Below, in pieces: positions 35,501 to 46,202 of a stretch of DNA of 64,000 nucleotides. The stretch spans positions 4,989,059-5,053,058 of the forward strand of contig NC_066513.1 of the NCBI RefSeq assembly GCF_024679095.1, read 5' to 3'. The position numbers and the translations under genes are program-made. The stretch is from Eriocheir sinensis (Eukaryota > Arthropoda > Malacostraca > Decapoda > Varunidae). The notes under the pieces were generated by a model. That model did not search any database and was not told where the DNA came from. It saw nothing but the letters and a program-made list of their open reading frames with translations. Numbering within the stretch: position 1 is the first letter of the stretch; each line of letters opens with the position of its first letter.

Positions 35501-36350
35501 GAGTGGCTGCGTGCGACAAGGGGCCAAGCGCCAACTACCGTGAAATTGAGTTAATAGTGTACTTAGCTCTATAATTTCCCCTTCTTCTTAGAAACAACAG
35601 TAATATGATCGTAGCTCTGCTGTGCGTGCAGCAAACGTTGATTAATCATAGTAGTGTGTAGCTCATCAACCATGTCATTGCCATCACCGTCTCATTCAGT
35701 AAATATCACACGTTTGAAGAGGCAGTTGTTGATAATCGTGGTTAATTCTAACACAAAACATTAGTATACACTATTGTTAACCCAAAATTATCATCATATA
35801 CATGAAAGTTTCTTTAACTGGCAGTATAAAGGAACTTTATTGGAGGGACTTTGATACGTAAGGTTTCTCTATCAATACGTGCCTCACCAGCCAGCCCAAA
35901 CTTTCGTACGGCATTGCTGGCGCCAAGGCCAAGGTCGCAGCTGATTGGCTGCACACTGATGACAGGCTACATCTTGCATGATTGAATGAGACATGTTTCT
36001 ATATTACATGCCATAGCTAACTTCATATACGAGATAGTCAGTTTCGGTTGACACCATCAGACTCAGCAGTAACTGTAGAATCAAGATGTAGTGTAAAAAC
36101 TTGACAAAACAAAATAGAAAATGGTTTTACGATGAGTTGAACTGTGACGATGTTAAAAAATGTTTATAACATGTTTTACTTTTGCTCGCTTTATTCGAAA
36201 GTTGGTTCATTGAAAGCTGAAATCTACATTGCAATTCGTAGGAAAATCTCTCATGAACACGATAGTGTCCTTAAAATGCAGATAAATATCCACATATTGA
36301 AAACACAAAGACATTTATAAGAACATTTCAGTCGCCGGCCGGAAGCTAAC
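35501..36350. other. Unassigned AT-rich DNA, no gene seen
   Basis: No element or exon recognised. GACAAGGGGCCAAGCGCCA (35515-35535) reappears as its reverse complement at 42290, next to the other 66-bp block. Confidence 0.4.
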
Positions 36351-36359
36351 CCTGGCAAA

Positions 36360-36470
36360 CATGGCGCGCGGCGGCGATGGTGAGGGTGGGGGAGGGGCCC
36401 TGGCGAAGGGGGTGGGGGAGGGGCCCTGGCGGAGGGGGTGGGGGGGGGGGGCCGGGGGAAGCACCAACAC
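36360..36470 (+). repeat. G-rich, C-poor tract (possible G-quadruplex)
   Basis: Repeated GGGGGAGGGGCCCTGGCG units and a G12 run around 36439-36452. Many GGG tracts are spaced by 1-7 bases. Confidence 0.8.
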
Positions 36471-36737
36471 GTCGTGTGTCGGGCACTCATCATTTTTTTT
36501 TTGTTTGCTTAGTTTTCTGCACTTTTACGAGTGTTGTAGTTGGGATTATGCATTAGGGTTTTCGTTTGTTAATGATTAATGCAGCGGCGCTAGAAAAAAA
36601 GTGTCACCCGTCCTTCCAGTGCAAATTATTGTTATGCCGGACGTATTACTTGGGTTCCGTGTCGCCGTCACTAGACTCCGTGGGAGGGAGATATGTAAAC
36701 ACTTTGCACAACTTCTGTAGTTTAATATTCTTCCTTA

Positions 36738-37108
36738 GTAGTTTTTTTTTTTTTTTTTTTTTTACGTTGTTGCTTATTGCGCCGGTAGGCATCTTCCTGG
36801 TGGGGCCTGATGGTCGGCCCAAGGCTTCTTCCAGGTGGGGCCTGATGGTCGGCCCAGCCCGTTCTGGTGCAGGCGAGTGTTTATAGTGGCGCCATCTTGC
36901 ATTGGCTCATGCTGCCCCCCGGAACTCGTTCTTGATTCGCTTGGACGGCTTCCTCTAGAGTCCGGGTTGATGGGTGGTCTTCAGGACAGCATGTGGGTAG
37001 TTTTAAGCCACTCGGCGGTGACTGAAAAATCCGAGTTGTAGCGTGAGGATTCGAACCCGCGTCGTCCATCACGCGGCGAATGTGGGTCCAGTACGCTACC
37101 AGTTCGGC
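36738..37108 (-). mobile_element. tRNA-derived SINE, family S1, copy 4 (best-preserved head)
   Basis: On the - strand the head starts GGTAGGCGGTGGCCGAACTGG. TGGCCGAACTGG fits the pol III A box and GGTTCGAATCC (about 37045-37060) is a perfect B box. The shared core, the duplicated GGCATCTTCC/GGCTTCTTCC segment and a T-run tail (36738-36764) follow. It separates from the LTR-like sequence at 37109. Confidence 0.9.
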
Positions 37109-37418
37109 CACCGCCTACCCTTCACTTCACTTCACTCTTGACTCTTCACTGGCCACTAGCTTACTATGACTCGGACTGGACTCCTCTCGCCCTCTTCTCC
37201 TATATATATCCAGAACAGTACAGTCTAGAATGTTACAGTATATTTTAGATCATACAAGAACATGTAGCAAAAGTATGTGCGAGTTGGCAACACTTCCCGC
37301 CTGGCGCCTGGCCGCGCCCCGCGGGGCGCGGACGAGGGTTTGCTCCCCGCCCCCCTGCTCGCTCTTCCCGGAGCCTTCTAGAGCCCCATGGACGCCGGGG
37401 GAAGCTTCCAGCACAACA
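37109..37418 (-). mobile_element. Putative solo or partial LTR
   Basis: On the - strand it starts TGTTGTGCTGGAAGCTTCC, contains a GC-rich segment with the perfect 18-bp palindrome CGCGCCCCGCGGGGCGCG (37313-37330), and has a TATATATAGG promoter-like box near 37200-37210. It ends at the SINE head. The layout resembles U3-R of a Gypsy-type LTR. No second copy is in the window, so this is tentative. Confidence 0.35.
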
Positions 37419-37448
37419 TTATCAATGAATAGAAGAAGAAGAAGAAGA

Positions 37449-37522
<74 letters not shown>
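37449..37522. repeat. Microsatellite (GA)n
   Basis: GAA repeats (37431-37448) pass into about 36 GA units. Confidence 0.97.
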
Positions 37523-37528
<6 letters not shown>

Positions 37529-37960
37529 AGGTTACGTAAGTGAAGGAAGTCATGGTGGGAAGGAGGGAGGGAGGGGAGGAAGAGAGAGGGTACAATGGGC
37601 GTGTCATAATAGGGCTGCATGTGACAAATACCTATGTATTATGCTAATATGCAATGTATTAATTATAAATTGTCATTGGCAGACTACATTCAACATAGTC
37701 ACATTGAATTTTATCACATGCTAATATTCATCGATGACCACTCATTCCATGTTTCGAGTAAATTAACTGTAAATGGGTCCGAGAAAACACAAATTCAGCC
37801 GAAGACCTTCCATTTCGGGCACGGACACCACCATGCTACTTTTGCGTCAGCCTAGACGTAATAAAAAGTCACGACCTTGACATCAGGTGCTCAGGGGCAT
37901 TCATTCTACTACATCATCCAGTGTGTCAGGTGTCAACGTCTCAACTCCATTCTACGGCCA
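37523..37960. other. Unassigned sequence, no gene seen
   Basis: No exon or repeat recognised between the GA tract and the minisatellite. Confidence 0.4.
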
Positions 37961-40900
37961 GTCTTGAGTTAGTGTGTCTGCCAACCTAACACGCTCATGG
38001 TGTCAATCAACTTCAAGTATCTGTCAGCCTCACTGTATCAAACTCATATTCTGCCAACCTCACAGTGTGTTAATTTCACAGTGTCAGTCAACCTCATTGT
38101 GTCAATCAACCTCACAGTGTCTCAAACCTCACAGTGTCTGTCAACTTCATAATATCAATCAACCTCACTTTATCAACCTCATAGCATCTTTCGACCTCAC
38201 AGTGCCAATCAACCTTATAGTGGGTGTCTACTTCACAGTGCCAATCAACCTTACAGTGTTAACCTTAGTCTGTCAACCTCACAACGCCAATCAACCATAC
38301 AGTGTCTTCCGACCTTACAGTGTGAATCAATCTTACTGTGTCTTTTTACCTCACAGTGCTAATCAACCTTACAGTGTCCTTCGACCTTACAGTCTGTCAA
38401 CCTCAGAGTGTCTTTCAACCTCACAGTATCAACAACTTCAGTGTTAACCTCGTAGTAGGTTTCAACCTGAGAATGTCAACATTAAAGTGTCTCTCACCTC
38501 AGTATCAACCTCACAGCGTGCCATTCAACCTGAGTGCATCAACCTCAAGTGTGTCAACCTCAAAGTGTGTCAACCTCAAAGAGTGTCAACCTCAAAGTGT
38601 GTCAACTTCAAAGTGTGTCAATCTCAAAGTGTCAAGTTTCAACCTCACAATGCTGCAACTTCAGAGTACCTATCAACCTCAGTGTCAACCATACAATGTC
38701 AACCTCAGTGTCAACCCCACAGTGCCTGTCAACCTCACAGTCATTCAGCCTCAAAGTGATTTAACCTCACATTATCTGTCAACATCACGATGTCATTCAA
38801 CCTCACAATGTCTGAACTCTCACAGTGTCATTCAAATTCACAGTGTCTGTCAACTTTACAGGGGCTGTCAACATCACAGTGTCTGTCAACTTCACAGTGT
38901 CTGTCAACTTCAGTGTCTGTCAACCTCACAGTGTCTGTCAACATCAGTGTCTGTCAACCTCACAGTGTCATTCAGCCTCACAGTGTCTGTCAACATCACA
39001 GTGTCTGTCAACCTCACAATGTCATTCAACTTCACGGTGTCATTCAACCTCACAGTGTCTGTCAACCTCACAGTGTCTGTCAACCTCACAGTGTATATCA
39101 ACCTCACAGTGTATGTCAACCTCATGGTGTCATTCAACTTCACATTGTCTGTCAACCTCACATTGTCTCAACATCACAGTGTCTGTCAACATCACAGTGT
39201 CTGTCAACATCACAGTGTCTCAACATCACAGTGTCTGTCAACCTCACAGTGTCTCAACATCAGTGTCTGTCAACATCACAGTGTCTGTCAACCTCACAGT
39301 GTCTCAACATCACAGTGTCTGTCAACATCACAGTGTCTGTCAACCTCACGGTGTCATTCAACCTCACGGTGTCTGTCAAACTCACAATGTTATTCAACCT
39401 CAGAGTTTCATTTAACCTCACAGTGTGTCAACCTCGGTGTCTGTCAACCTCACAGTGCCTGAACCCTCACAGTGTCATTCAACCTCACAGTGTCCTTCAT
39501 ACTCATATTGTCATGTATACCTCACAGCGTGTCGACATCACGGTGTCATTCAATCTCACAGTGTCATTCAACCTCACAGTATCATTCATACTCATATTGT
39601 CATGTATACCTCAGAGCGTCTCGACATCACGGTGTCATTCAATCTCACAGTGTCATTCAACCTCACAGTATCATTCATACTCATATTGTCATGTATACCT
39701 CAGAGCGTCTCGACATCACGGTGTCATTCAATCTCACAGTGTCATTCAACCTCACAGTATCATTCATACTCATATTGTCATGTATACCTCAGAGCGTCTC
39801 GACATCACGGTGTCATTCAATCTCACAGTGTCATTCAACCTCACAGTATCATTCATACTCATATTGTCATGTATACCTCAGAGCGTCTCGACATCACGGT
39901 GTCATTCAATCTCACAGTGTCATTCAACCTCACAGTATCATTCATACTCATATTGTCATGTATACCTCAGAGCGTCTCGACATCACGGTGTCATTCAATC
40001 TCACAGTGTCATTCAACCTCACAGTATCATTCATACTCATATTGTCATGTATACCTCAGAGCGTCTCGACATCACGGTGTCATTCAATCTCACAGTGTCA
40101 TTCAACCTCACAGTGTCATTCATACTCATATTGTCATGTATACCTCAGAGCGTCTCGACATCACGGTGTCATTCAATCTCACAGTGTCATTCAATCTCAC
40201 TGTGTCATTCAACCTCACAGTGTATGTCAACCTCACAGTGTCATTCATACTCATATTGTCTGTCAACCTCATAGCGTGTCGACATCACGGTGTCATTCAA
40301 CCTCACAGTGTCTGTCATTCACAAAGTATCATTCAGCCTCACAATTTGTCAATCTCACAGTGTCTGTCATCCCACAAAGTATCATTCAGCCTCACAGTTT
40401 GTCAACCTCACAGTGCCAGTCATCCACAAAGTATCATTCAGCCTCACAGTTTGTCAACCTCACAGTGTCTCTCAACCTCAGTGTGTCAATCTCACAGTGT
40501 CTATCAACCACACAGTGTCTGTCAACCTCATTATCTGTCAACCTCAAAGTTTCAACCTCATATTGTCAACCGCAGTATCTGAACCTCACTGTGTCATTCA
40601 ACGTAACAGTGTCGACCTCAGATTGTCAACCTTACTGTGCCTTCCAACCTCAGTGTCTGTCAACTTCACATTGTCAACCTCACTCATTCAACCTAACAGT
40701 GTTAACCTCAGATCGTCAACCTCACTGTGTCTGTCAACATCAGTGACGTTCAACCTCAGTGTGGCAATCTCATTGTCTGTTAACATCACAGTGTCATTCA
40801 ACCTCACAGTGCCTGTCAACTTCAGAGTGTCATTCAACCTCACAGTGTCTTAACCTCACTGTCTCAACCGCACAGGGTCTCTCAATCTCAGTGTCTGTCA

Positions 40901-41300
40901 ACCACACAGTGTCTATCAACCTCACAGTTTCATTCAACCACACGGTGTGTCAACCTTACTGTTTGTCAACCTGACAGTGTCTCTCAACCTCACTTTGTCT
41001 GTCAACCTCACACACTGTGTTCACTCTCACAGTGCCAATGAACCTCACAGTTTTTCAACTTTACAGTCCCAATCAACCTCACAGTGTCTCGACTTCTCAG
41101 TATTATCCTCACAGTGCCAACCATTCTCACAATGTCAATCTAACAGTGCCAATCAATCTCGGTGTCAATCTCCCAGTGTCTGTCAACATTACAGTGCCAA
41201 TTAGCCTCACAGTCCGTCTGTCAACCACACAGTGCACGGCTGTCAACCTCACAGTCCGTCAATCAACATCACAGTCTATCTGCCAGTTTCACAGTAAATT
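37961..41300 (+). repeat. Giant minisatellite, 18-bp basic unit, with an 89-bp higher-order block
   Basis: The basic unit is TCAACCTCACAGTGTCTG with many variants and unit-length changes. From 39512 to about 40200 an 89-base higher-order unit (CATGTATACCTCAGAGCG to CATTCATACTCATATTGT) repeats eight times almost unchanged, with starts at 39512, 39601, 39690, 39779, 39868, 39957, 40046 and 40135. The strand is nearly free of stop codons, so all three + frames are open for 1.1-1.5 kb and encode (VNLTVS), (STSQCL) or (CQPHSV) repeats. No promoter, signal sequence or splice evidence marks one as a gene. Confidence 0.95.
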
Positions 41301-41537
41301 GTGTACTATAAGGATGACCATCAAGAGAAACTTTTACGACGTGTATTTTTATGGTTGTTTGAAAAATACTTCACTTGTGAGGACACAACGAAAACACTGC
41401 CAAAGAGTTTGAAATGTGGTGTTTGACCAGTAAGATTTATGACAATAGTAGGAGTTATTGGGTATAATGATTTTTTTTTATACTAGTAAAAATCATAAAA
41501 ATGTGGTAATGTTAATTACCTAAGCATTCTAAGCGAC

Positions 41538-41629
<92 letters not shown>

Positions 41630-41725
41630 GAAGGGGAATGAAAATGAGTAGGTTACAATATAGAGTGAAATGAAAACAAATAAAAAAAATAATAATAATG
41701 TGATAATGGTAAGTGCCTATGCATT

Positions 41726-41779
<54 letters not shown>

Positions 41780-42290
41780 CGAGTGGGGAAGAAGTGTAGT
41801 GGAAGGTAACACAAGGAGGAGGCTATCGTACGCCTGGCAGCGTTACGCGTCGTCCCTCCCTACCGCGGATAGGGTGGCGCCTGCGGGGAGGACTAAAATT
41901 ATTGTCATTCAACGAACATACGTACAGTTAATCTTTTACTTAGGAGTCTAAGACCTGTCCTAAATGAACTATTAAGAGATGCTGTCTATCAATTGATTGT
42001 TTTTTCCAAGGTAGTAATTACTGGGCCATGTGAAACTTTCAAAATCCGAAAATTGTTCCTGCTTAACACACTGCATTATTCATCATTTTATAACTCTTTT
42101 GTTATTCAACATTACGAAATCAATGTATATCATGTAAAAGCCAAGAAAATGTAGTCTCTAACGAAATATAACACATAGTTGCATATACTCTGTACAGGAC
42201 ACACGAGACAGGTAAAGTAAAGCGATGGTGAACGACCGACGCACGCCGTGTCATTACCTTTACATGCAGTTTTCTCGTTTGTTTACTTTT
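41301..42290. repeat. AT-rich DNA with two long (GA)n microsatellites
   Basis: (GA)n at 41541-41627 and 41731-41775; both are preceded by a similar sequence containing AAGTGCC/ATTACC and ATGCATTCTGAG/AGCATTCTAAG, which suggests a local duplication. No gene seen. Confidence 0.85.
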
Positions 42291-42324
42291 GGCGCTTGGC
42301 CCCTTGTCGCAGTCAGCGCTTCAT

Positions 42325-42485
42325 ATAGTATTATGAGCTTAATGATAGATTGATAAGGCTTTTGTAGAGGTTGTATTAGTATTTCCATGGGCAGTGTTGT
42401 AAGCCTAGTAGTAGTTTGACAAGGCTTTGTTAGAGGTTGTGTTAGCATTTCCATTTTTAGTGTTATGAACCTAGTCTGACAAGGC
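42325..42485. repeat. Second block of the 66-bp minisatellite
   Basis: About 2.5 units with TTTCCATGGGCAGTG and AGTTTGACAAGGC, related to 34900-35500. The 42291-42310 flank matches the right flank of the first block in inverted orientation. Confidence 0.85.
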
Positions 42486-42790
42486 CTCTGCACCATACAC
42501 GTAAAAAAAAAAAAAAAAACTCATGACAACAAGACTAATCTCTTTTGTGGCCTTAGGAAATAGTGACTGTGAGAGCCGAAATCGTCTGCGTTAGGTATTC
42601 TCGGACGTTTCAGCTTCTCACATCAACAAATTCTCAAGGCCGAAAAGGAGATCAACCATGTTCTAATGAGCGGCTCCTTAGGTTAACGGTACAGAGGAAG
42701 AATCAAACTGCCAAACAGGTCATAGGACTACCCCTGAAAATGTCCAAAACTCGTACGTAAGCCTTATTGAATATGTTGCTTCGGTACCGA
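42486..42790 (+). repeat. Repeat R, head-to-head pair forming a palindrome
   Basis: 42486-42575 is a - strand copy (GACTAATCTCTTTTGTGGCC) and 42576-42790 a + strand copy (GGTATTCTCGGACG; CCGAAAAGGAGATCA; TTAACGGTACAGAGG). Confidence 0.75.
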
Positions 42791-42946
42791 CGTGTTTGAG
42801 AATATGACCCCGAGAATTCGAGCCTGTGCTTTGATCGGCTGTCTGCTGAAGGGAAGGCGGGGAGGTGTTCGTGACGGCTTATTTGAACTGTGAAACTCTT
42901 TATATTGAGTTAGGTGACCTTTTGCGCTGTCCTTATTGATGGCTAT

Positions 42947-43169
42947 GGGCCATTCTTACAGTCGTTTCCGAATGTTCGGAAGACGGTCCCTAACACATTC
43001 GGGTGGCTTCTACAGTAGTAGTAGTAGTAGTATAGTAGTAGTAGTAGTTGTAGTAGTAGTAGCAGTAGTACTGGTACGACTACTACTACTACTACTACTA
43101 CTGTAGAAGCCACCCGAACGTGTTAGTGACCGTCTTCCGAACATTCGGAGACGACTGTAAGAATGGCCC
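42947..43169. repeat. Palindromic element with (TAG)n/(TAC)n stem (223 bp)
   Basis: The left arm GGGCCATTCTTACAGTCG ... GGGTGGCTTCTACAG pairs with the right arm CTGTAGAAGCCACCC ... CGACTGTAAGAATGGCCC. The arms are about 70 bases with few mismatches and continue into complementary GTA and TAC trinucleotide runs around a short centre. It could be a small foldback transposon; no target duplication is evident. Confidence 0.88.
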
Positions 43170-43197
43170 TGTGTCTAACTCTTGGCGTGGATGGTAC

Positions 43198-43198
<1 letters not shown>

Positions 43199-43238
<40 letters not shown>

Positions 43239-43262
43239 ACATTCACACACACACACACACAC
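43199..43262. repeat. (CA)n microsatellite
   Basis: Two CA runs separated by TTACATT, directly before the MULE left end. Confidence 0.95.
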
Positions 43263-43445
43263 GGTTCCCGGACATTTCACCGACGGACATTTCACCGACG
43301 CACATTTGGCCGAACTGATATTTGGCCGACTGACATTTGGCCGAACGGACATTTGGCCGAACGGACATTTGGCCGACAGACATTTGGCCGAAGAGAAATG
43401 GAATTGTTTTTGTTTCTTTTAATACATTTCTTGATTCAGCGCCAC

Positions 43446-44269
43446 TAGGTTTTCAACTGTATACAATATTATATGTTATGCTAGATGAGAGCCATACTAT
43501 TGCCTTAGTGTACTGCATCGCCAAGAACAAAAAACAAGCAACTTATGACTTGATTTTTAACACCCTGAAACAAGTAAGATCAGGTCTTGATCCTGTGTCA
43601 GTTACCATTGATTATGAAAAGGCGGCTCTTAATATCATTTCTGTATGTTTCCCAAATACAAACATTTATGGATGCTTCCTTCATTTTGGGCAGTGTTTGT
43701 GGAAAAAAATACAAAAATTTGGACTACAGGCTTGGTGTAATGACCCCTAAAATGCACTGACTCAAATCTGTTAAGGTTTAGCATTTGTGTCAGTTAGTGA
43801 TGTTGAAAGCTTCGATGATTTTGTCTCATCTCTAGATGATGAAACTCATGAATAAGCTTTTTTTTTCTCTAGCTTTCTTGGCTACTTTGAAGCGACATGG
43901 ATTAGTGTTATACAACGTGGATGACGACGAAGACTAGCGTTTGAACTCAGTGTGTGGAACACAACAGAGAGAACCACAAAAGGCATTCCATGGACAACAA
44001 ACTCTCTAGATGTATGGCACAGGGCGTTTGAGCAGTGAATGGCAATCGCCCACCCCACTCTTTACCGTCTAGTTTCAAAGCTAAGAAAAGAGCAGTCGGA
44101 TTGGAAGTTAACAACTGAGCAGGTAGTATCAAGAGTAGAGTTAAGAAAACCAAAGAAGAAGCACCAGTTATTAAACACAAGACTGAAGTCTATCACCGAG
44201 AAGTATAATGAGTATCAGAGAATTTATCAGAGAATTGATTTCTTAAGGGTAATTGCCCACAATCTTTAA
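43446..44269 (+). pseudogene. MULE transposase relic
   Basis: The frame 43446-43750 encodes PLGFQLYTILYVMLDESHT, then NTLKQVRSGLDPVSVTIDYE, then FPNTNIYGCFLHFGQCLWKK, which is the MULE transposase domain: the TDxE-type motif followed by the GCxFH motif. After stops the reading resumes with FLGYFEATWI (about 43880), RRLAFELSVWNTTERTTKG, PWTTNSLDVWHRAFE and, from 44039, MAIAHPTLYRLVSKLRKEQS to IDFLRVIAHNL. This order matches animal MULE transposases ('ExxW...LWN...R.NNxxEGWHR'). The first catalytic aspartate region and DNA-binding domain are absent, and at least three in-frame stops are present. It cannot make a transposase. Confidence 0.88.
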
Positions 44270-44272
44270 ATA

Positions 44273-44571
44273 CGCCTCCGTGGTCTAGTGTTCAGCGTGC
44301 CTGGCTTCTACTCCGTGGGCACGGGTTCGAATCCCGGTCCGGGCAGTCGGCGTGCAGCTCACTCAGCAGTTCATCCTCCCTCTCGGCCTGGTCGATAAAT
44401 GCGTTCCCGGAGAAAACTGGGGAAGGTAAACTGTGGTAGTCCGGACGTCACACTGGCCCTGTGTCCCGGGGTAATGGGCTCCCTCCCACCACAGGCTCAA
44501 GGGCCAATGTTACGGAGATGAGCACTGAGGCCACGCGCTGCTACAGCGTATGCCCCTAACTTTACCTTTAC
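44273..44571 (+). mobile_element. tRNA-derived SINE, family S2, with 9-bp target duplication
   Basis: The head CGCCTCCGTGGTCTAGTG and B box GGTTCGAATCCCG are tRNA-like. The body is unrelated to family S1. The tail is TTTACC repeats. CTTTAAATA flanks it at 44264-44272 and 44572-44580, so it inserted into the MULE. It is not a functional tRNA gene: the tRNA-like part is followed by a 220-base body and the 5' acceptor strand does not pair properly. Confidence 0.92.
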
Positions 44572-44760
44572 CTTTAAATATGTACGAACTTTAAATTTTA
44601 TAATACATCTTTTTTAACAAATTTCCTTACAATTGATATCATTTAAACTTTTGTCACGTACAATTTTCATCCAATTCTCTTCGGCCAAATGTCTGTCGGC
44701 CAAGTGTCCGTTCGGCCATATGTCCGTTCGGCCAAATGTCTGTCGGCCAATGTCAGGTGA

Positions 44761-44887
44761 CGGGAGTGGGGGTGCCCAGCGGGGGGGGTGACAGAAGAGG
44801 GGGTAGTTGAAGGGTTAAGATAGGATCGCGGAAAAAAAGGGCTCGAATGACCGCAAGATTATAATCACGGAAAAGGGTAAAGGCATT

Positions 44888-44944
<57 letters not shown>

Positions 44945-44996
44945 TGGTAGCAGATTGAAATCTAGGAAATCTCTTCCCTTTCATCGTTTCCTCTCC

Positions 44997-45031
<35 letters not shown>

Positions 45032-45119
45032 ACAGCGCGGTCAATATTAATGGGTCAAGATATATGCTGATTGACATCTCCGAAACGACATGTGCTTCTT
45101 CCTTCCCTTTTATCGTTTC

Positions 45120-45160
<41 letters not shown>

Positions 45161-45180
45161 AGGCCGGATGTCACAGTAGT
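44761..45180. repeat. G-run and (AC)n, (CA)n, (CT)n microsatellites
   Basis: (AC)n at 44892-44943, (CA)n at 45008-45033, (CT)n at 45127-45159. A related ATGTCAC/CTTTTATCGTTTCC phrase near 44980 and 45110 marks a small local duplication. Confidence 0.9.
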
Positions 45181-45728
45181 TGTTAATTAATTAGATAATT
45201 CAAGTTCCCTCCTCCTCTTCTCTTCCACATCTCCTCTTCCTCCTCCTCCTCCTCTTCTTCCTTACCTCTCTTTGGTGTTATCTTTCTTCTTCCTTTTCCT
45301 TTCTTTCTGATTTTTCCTTCATTTGTTTCTTATTTTGTACGTGTCTATCATTTTTTTATCAATTGTTTTTTTGTGTTGTTTTGCTTGGATTCTTTTAACT
45401 TTCTGCTCTCCTCTGTTACCTCGTCCCTCCTTCCCTTCCCTACCCATCCCTTCCCTTTCCTTCTCTTCTCTCCCTCTTCTCTTTTCTTCCCACTCACCAT
45501 ATTTTACCTTCCTTTGCTTTCCTTGACCTTTCTTCACTTTCCCTACCGTGCCCTTTCCCTACCGTGACCTTTCTTCACTTTCCCTACCTTACATTTCTAT
45601 TTTTTTCCCCTCGTCTCCTTCCCTTTTCTTTCCTTTCCTTCTTTTCCTCTTCCCTTACCCTTCTCTTATTTATTATCCTTCTCTTCCCTTTCCTATCCTC
45701 CCTTTCCCTTGTTCCCTCTCCGATTACA
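45181..45728. repeat. Pyrimidine-rich tract
   Basis: A long CT-rich strand of CCTTCC/TTCCCT type with no periodic unit and no gene. Confidence 0.8.
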
Positions 45729-45729
45729 G

Positions 45730-45829
45730 TAAAGCCTTCAGCACGAACAGCAGACTTCAGTTCCTTTGCTCACAAGAAAACTTCCAGCAGTTCGTTAACG
45801 TGTGGAACAATTTTTTTAATACAATTCAG
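45730..45829 (+). mobile_element. LINE J, ORF1 SGNH-esterase fragment
   Basis: It encodes KAFSTNSRLQFLCSQENFQQ and FVNVWNNFF, homologous to the LINE G ORF1 (TFSTNNRLKSLCAQENVEF). It is interrupted by the element at 45830-46959 and resumes at 46960. Confidence 0.8.
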
Positions 45830-46142
45830 ACTACTATCCATATCAGACCCTATGACATACCGTTTTTCGCAAATATCTTTCAAACGAAGACTCGGATCGG
45901 CATGGGGCTTCGGCACACTCCGTTAATTTTTGACGCTATTGTGCAATGCCAGATGCGGTTAATTACGGCGTTTACTCTTGACTGTGATGGCAAAACCTGC
46001 GTGAGCCACTTACACATTCGAACAGGTGAGGCGTGACGTATTTGTGACGTGTATCCACCACCTACCTCCACCCCTGGCTTCCCCTACTCCCATCCCTCCC
46101 TTTCCCTCCCTCCTACCCTCCTCCTTCTCCCCCGCACCCTCT

Positions 46143-46202
<60 letters not shown>

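Larger units (their letters stand above)
43264..44760 (+). mobile_element. Mutator-like element (MULE) with tandemly iterated inverted ends, decayed
   Basis: The left end (43270-43400) is a row of about eight 15-16-bp units of the type GGACATTTGGCCGAAC (first units GGACATTTCACCGAC). The right end (44680-44757) has the same unit inverted (TTCGGCCAAATGTCTGTCGG, and so on) about five times. The transposase relic lies between them, and a SINE is inserted at 44273. The N-terminal part of the transposase is missing, so the copy is deleted. No flanking duplication was identified, partly because the left flank is a CA microsatellite. Confidence 0.85.

Noticed and set aside
37313..37330. The 18-bp CG palindrome as a regulatory binding site
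   Set aside because: It lies inside LTR-like sequence and no factor with this site is evident.
38338..40746. Frames of 374-494 codons as a repeat-rich secreted protein
   Set aside because: All three frames are open over the same minisatellite, so openness is a property of the unit, not selection on one frame.
43336..43400. Repeat of GGACATTTGGCCGAAC as an independent satellite
   Set aside because: The same unit occurs inverted at the other side of a MULE transposase relic, so it belongs to the transposon ends.
44273..44345. A functional tRNA gene
   Set aside because: The acceptor and anticodon stems do not pair properly, a SINE body and TTTACC tail follow, and a 9-bp target duplication flanks the whole.
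45548..46036. A 162-codon frame as a gene
   Set aside because: It combines a pyrimidine tract, a LINE ORF1 fragment and the inverted end of another element.
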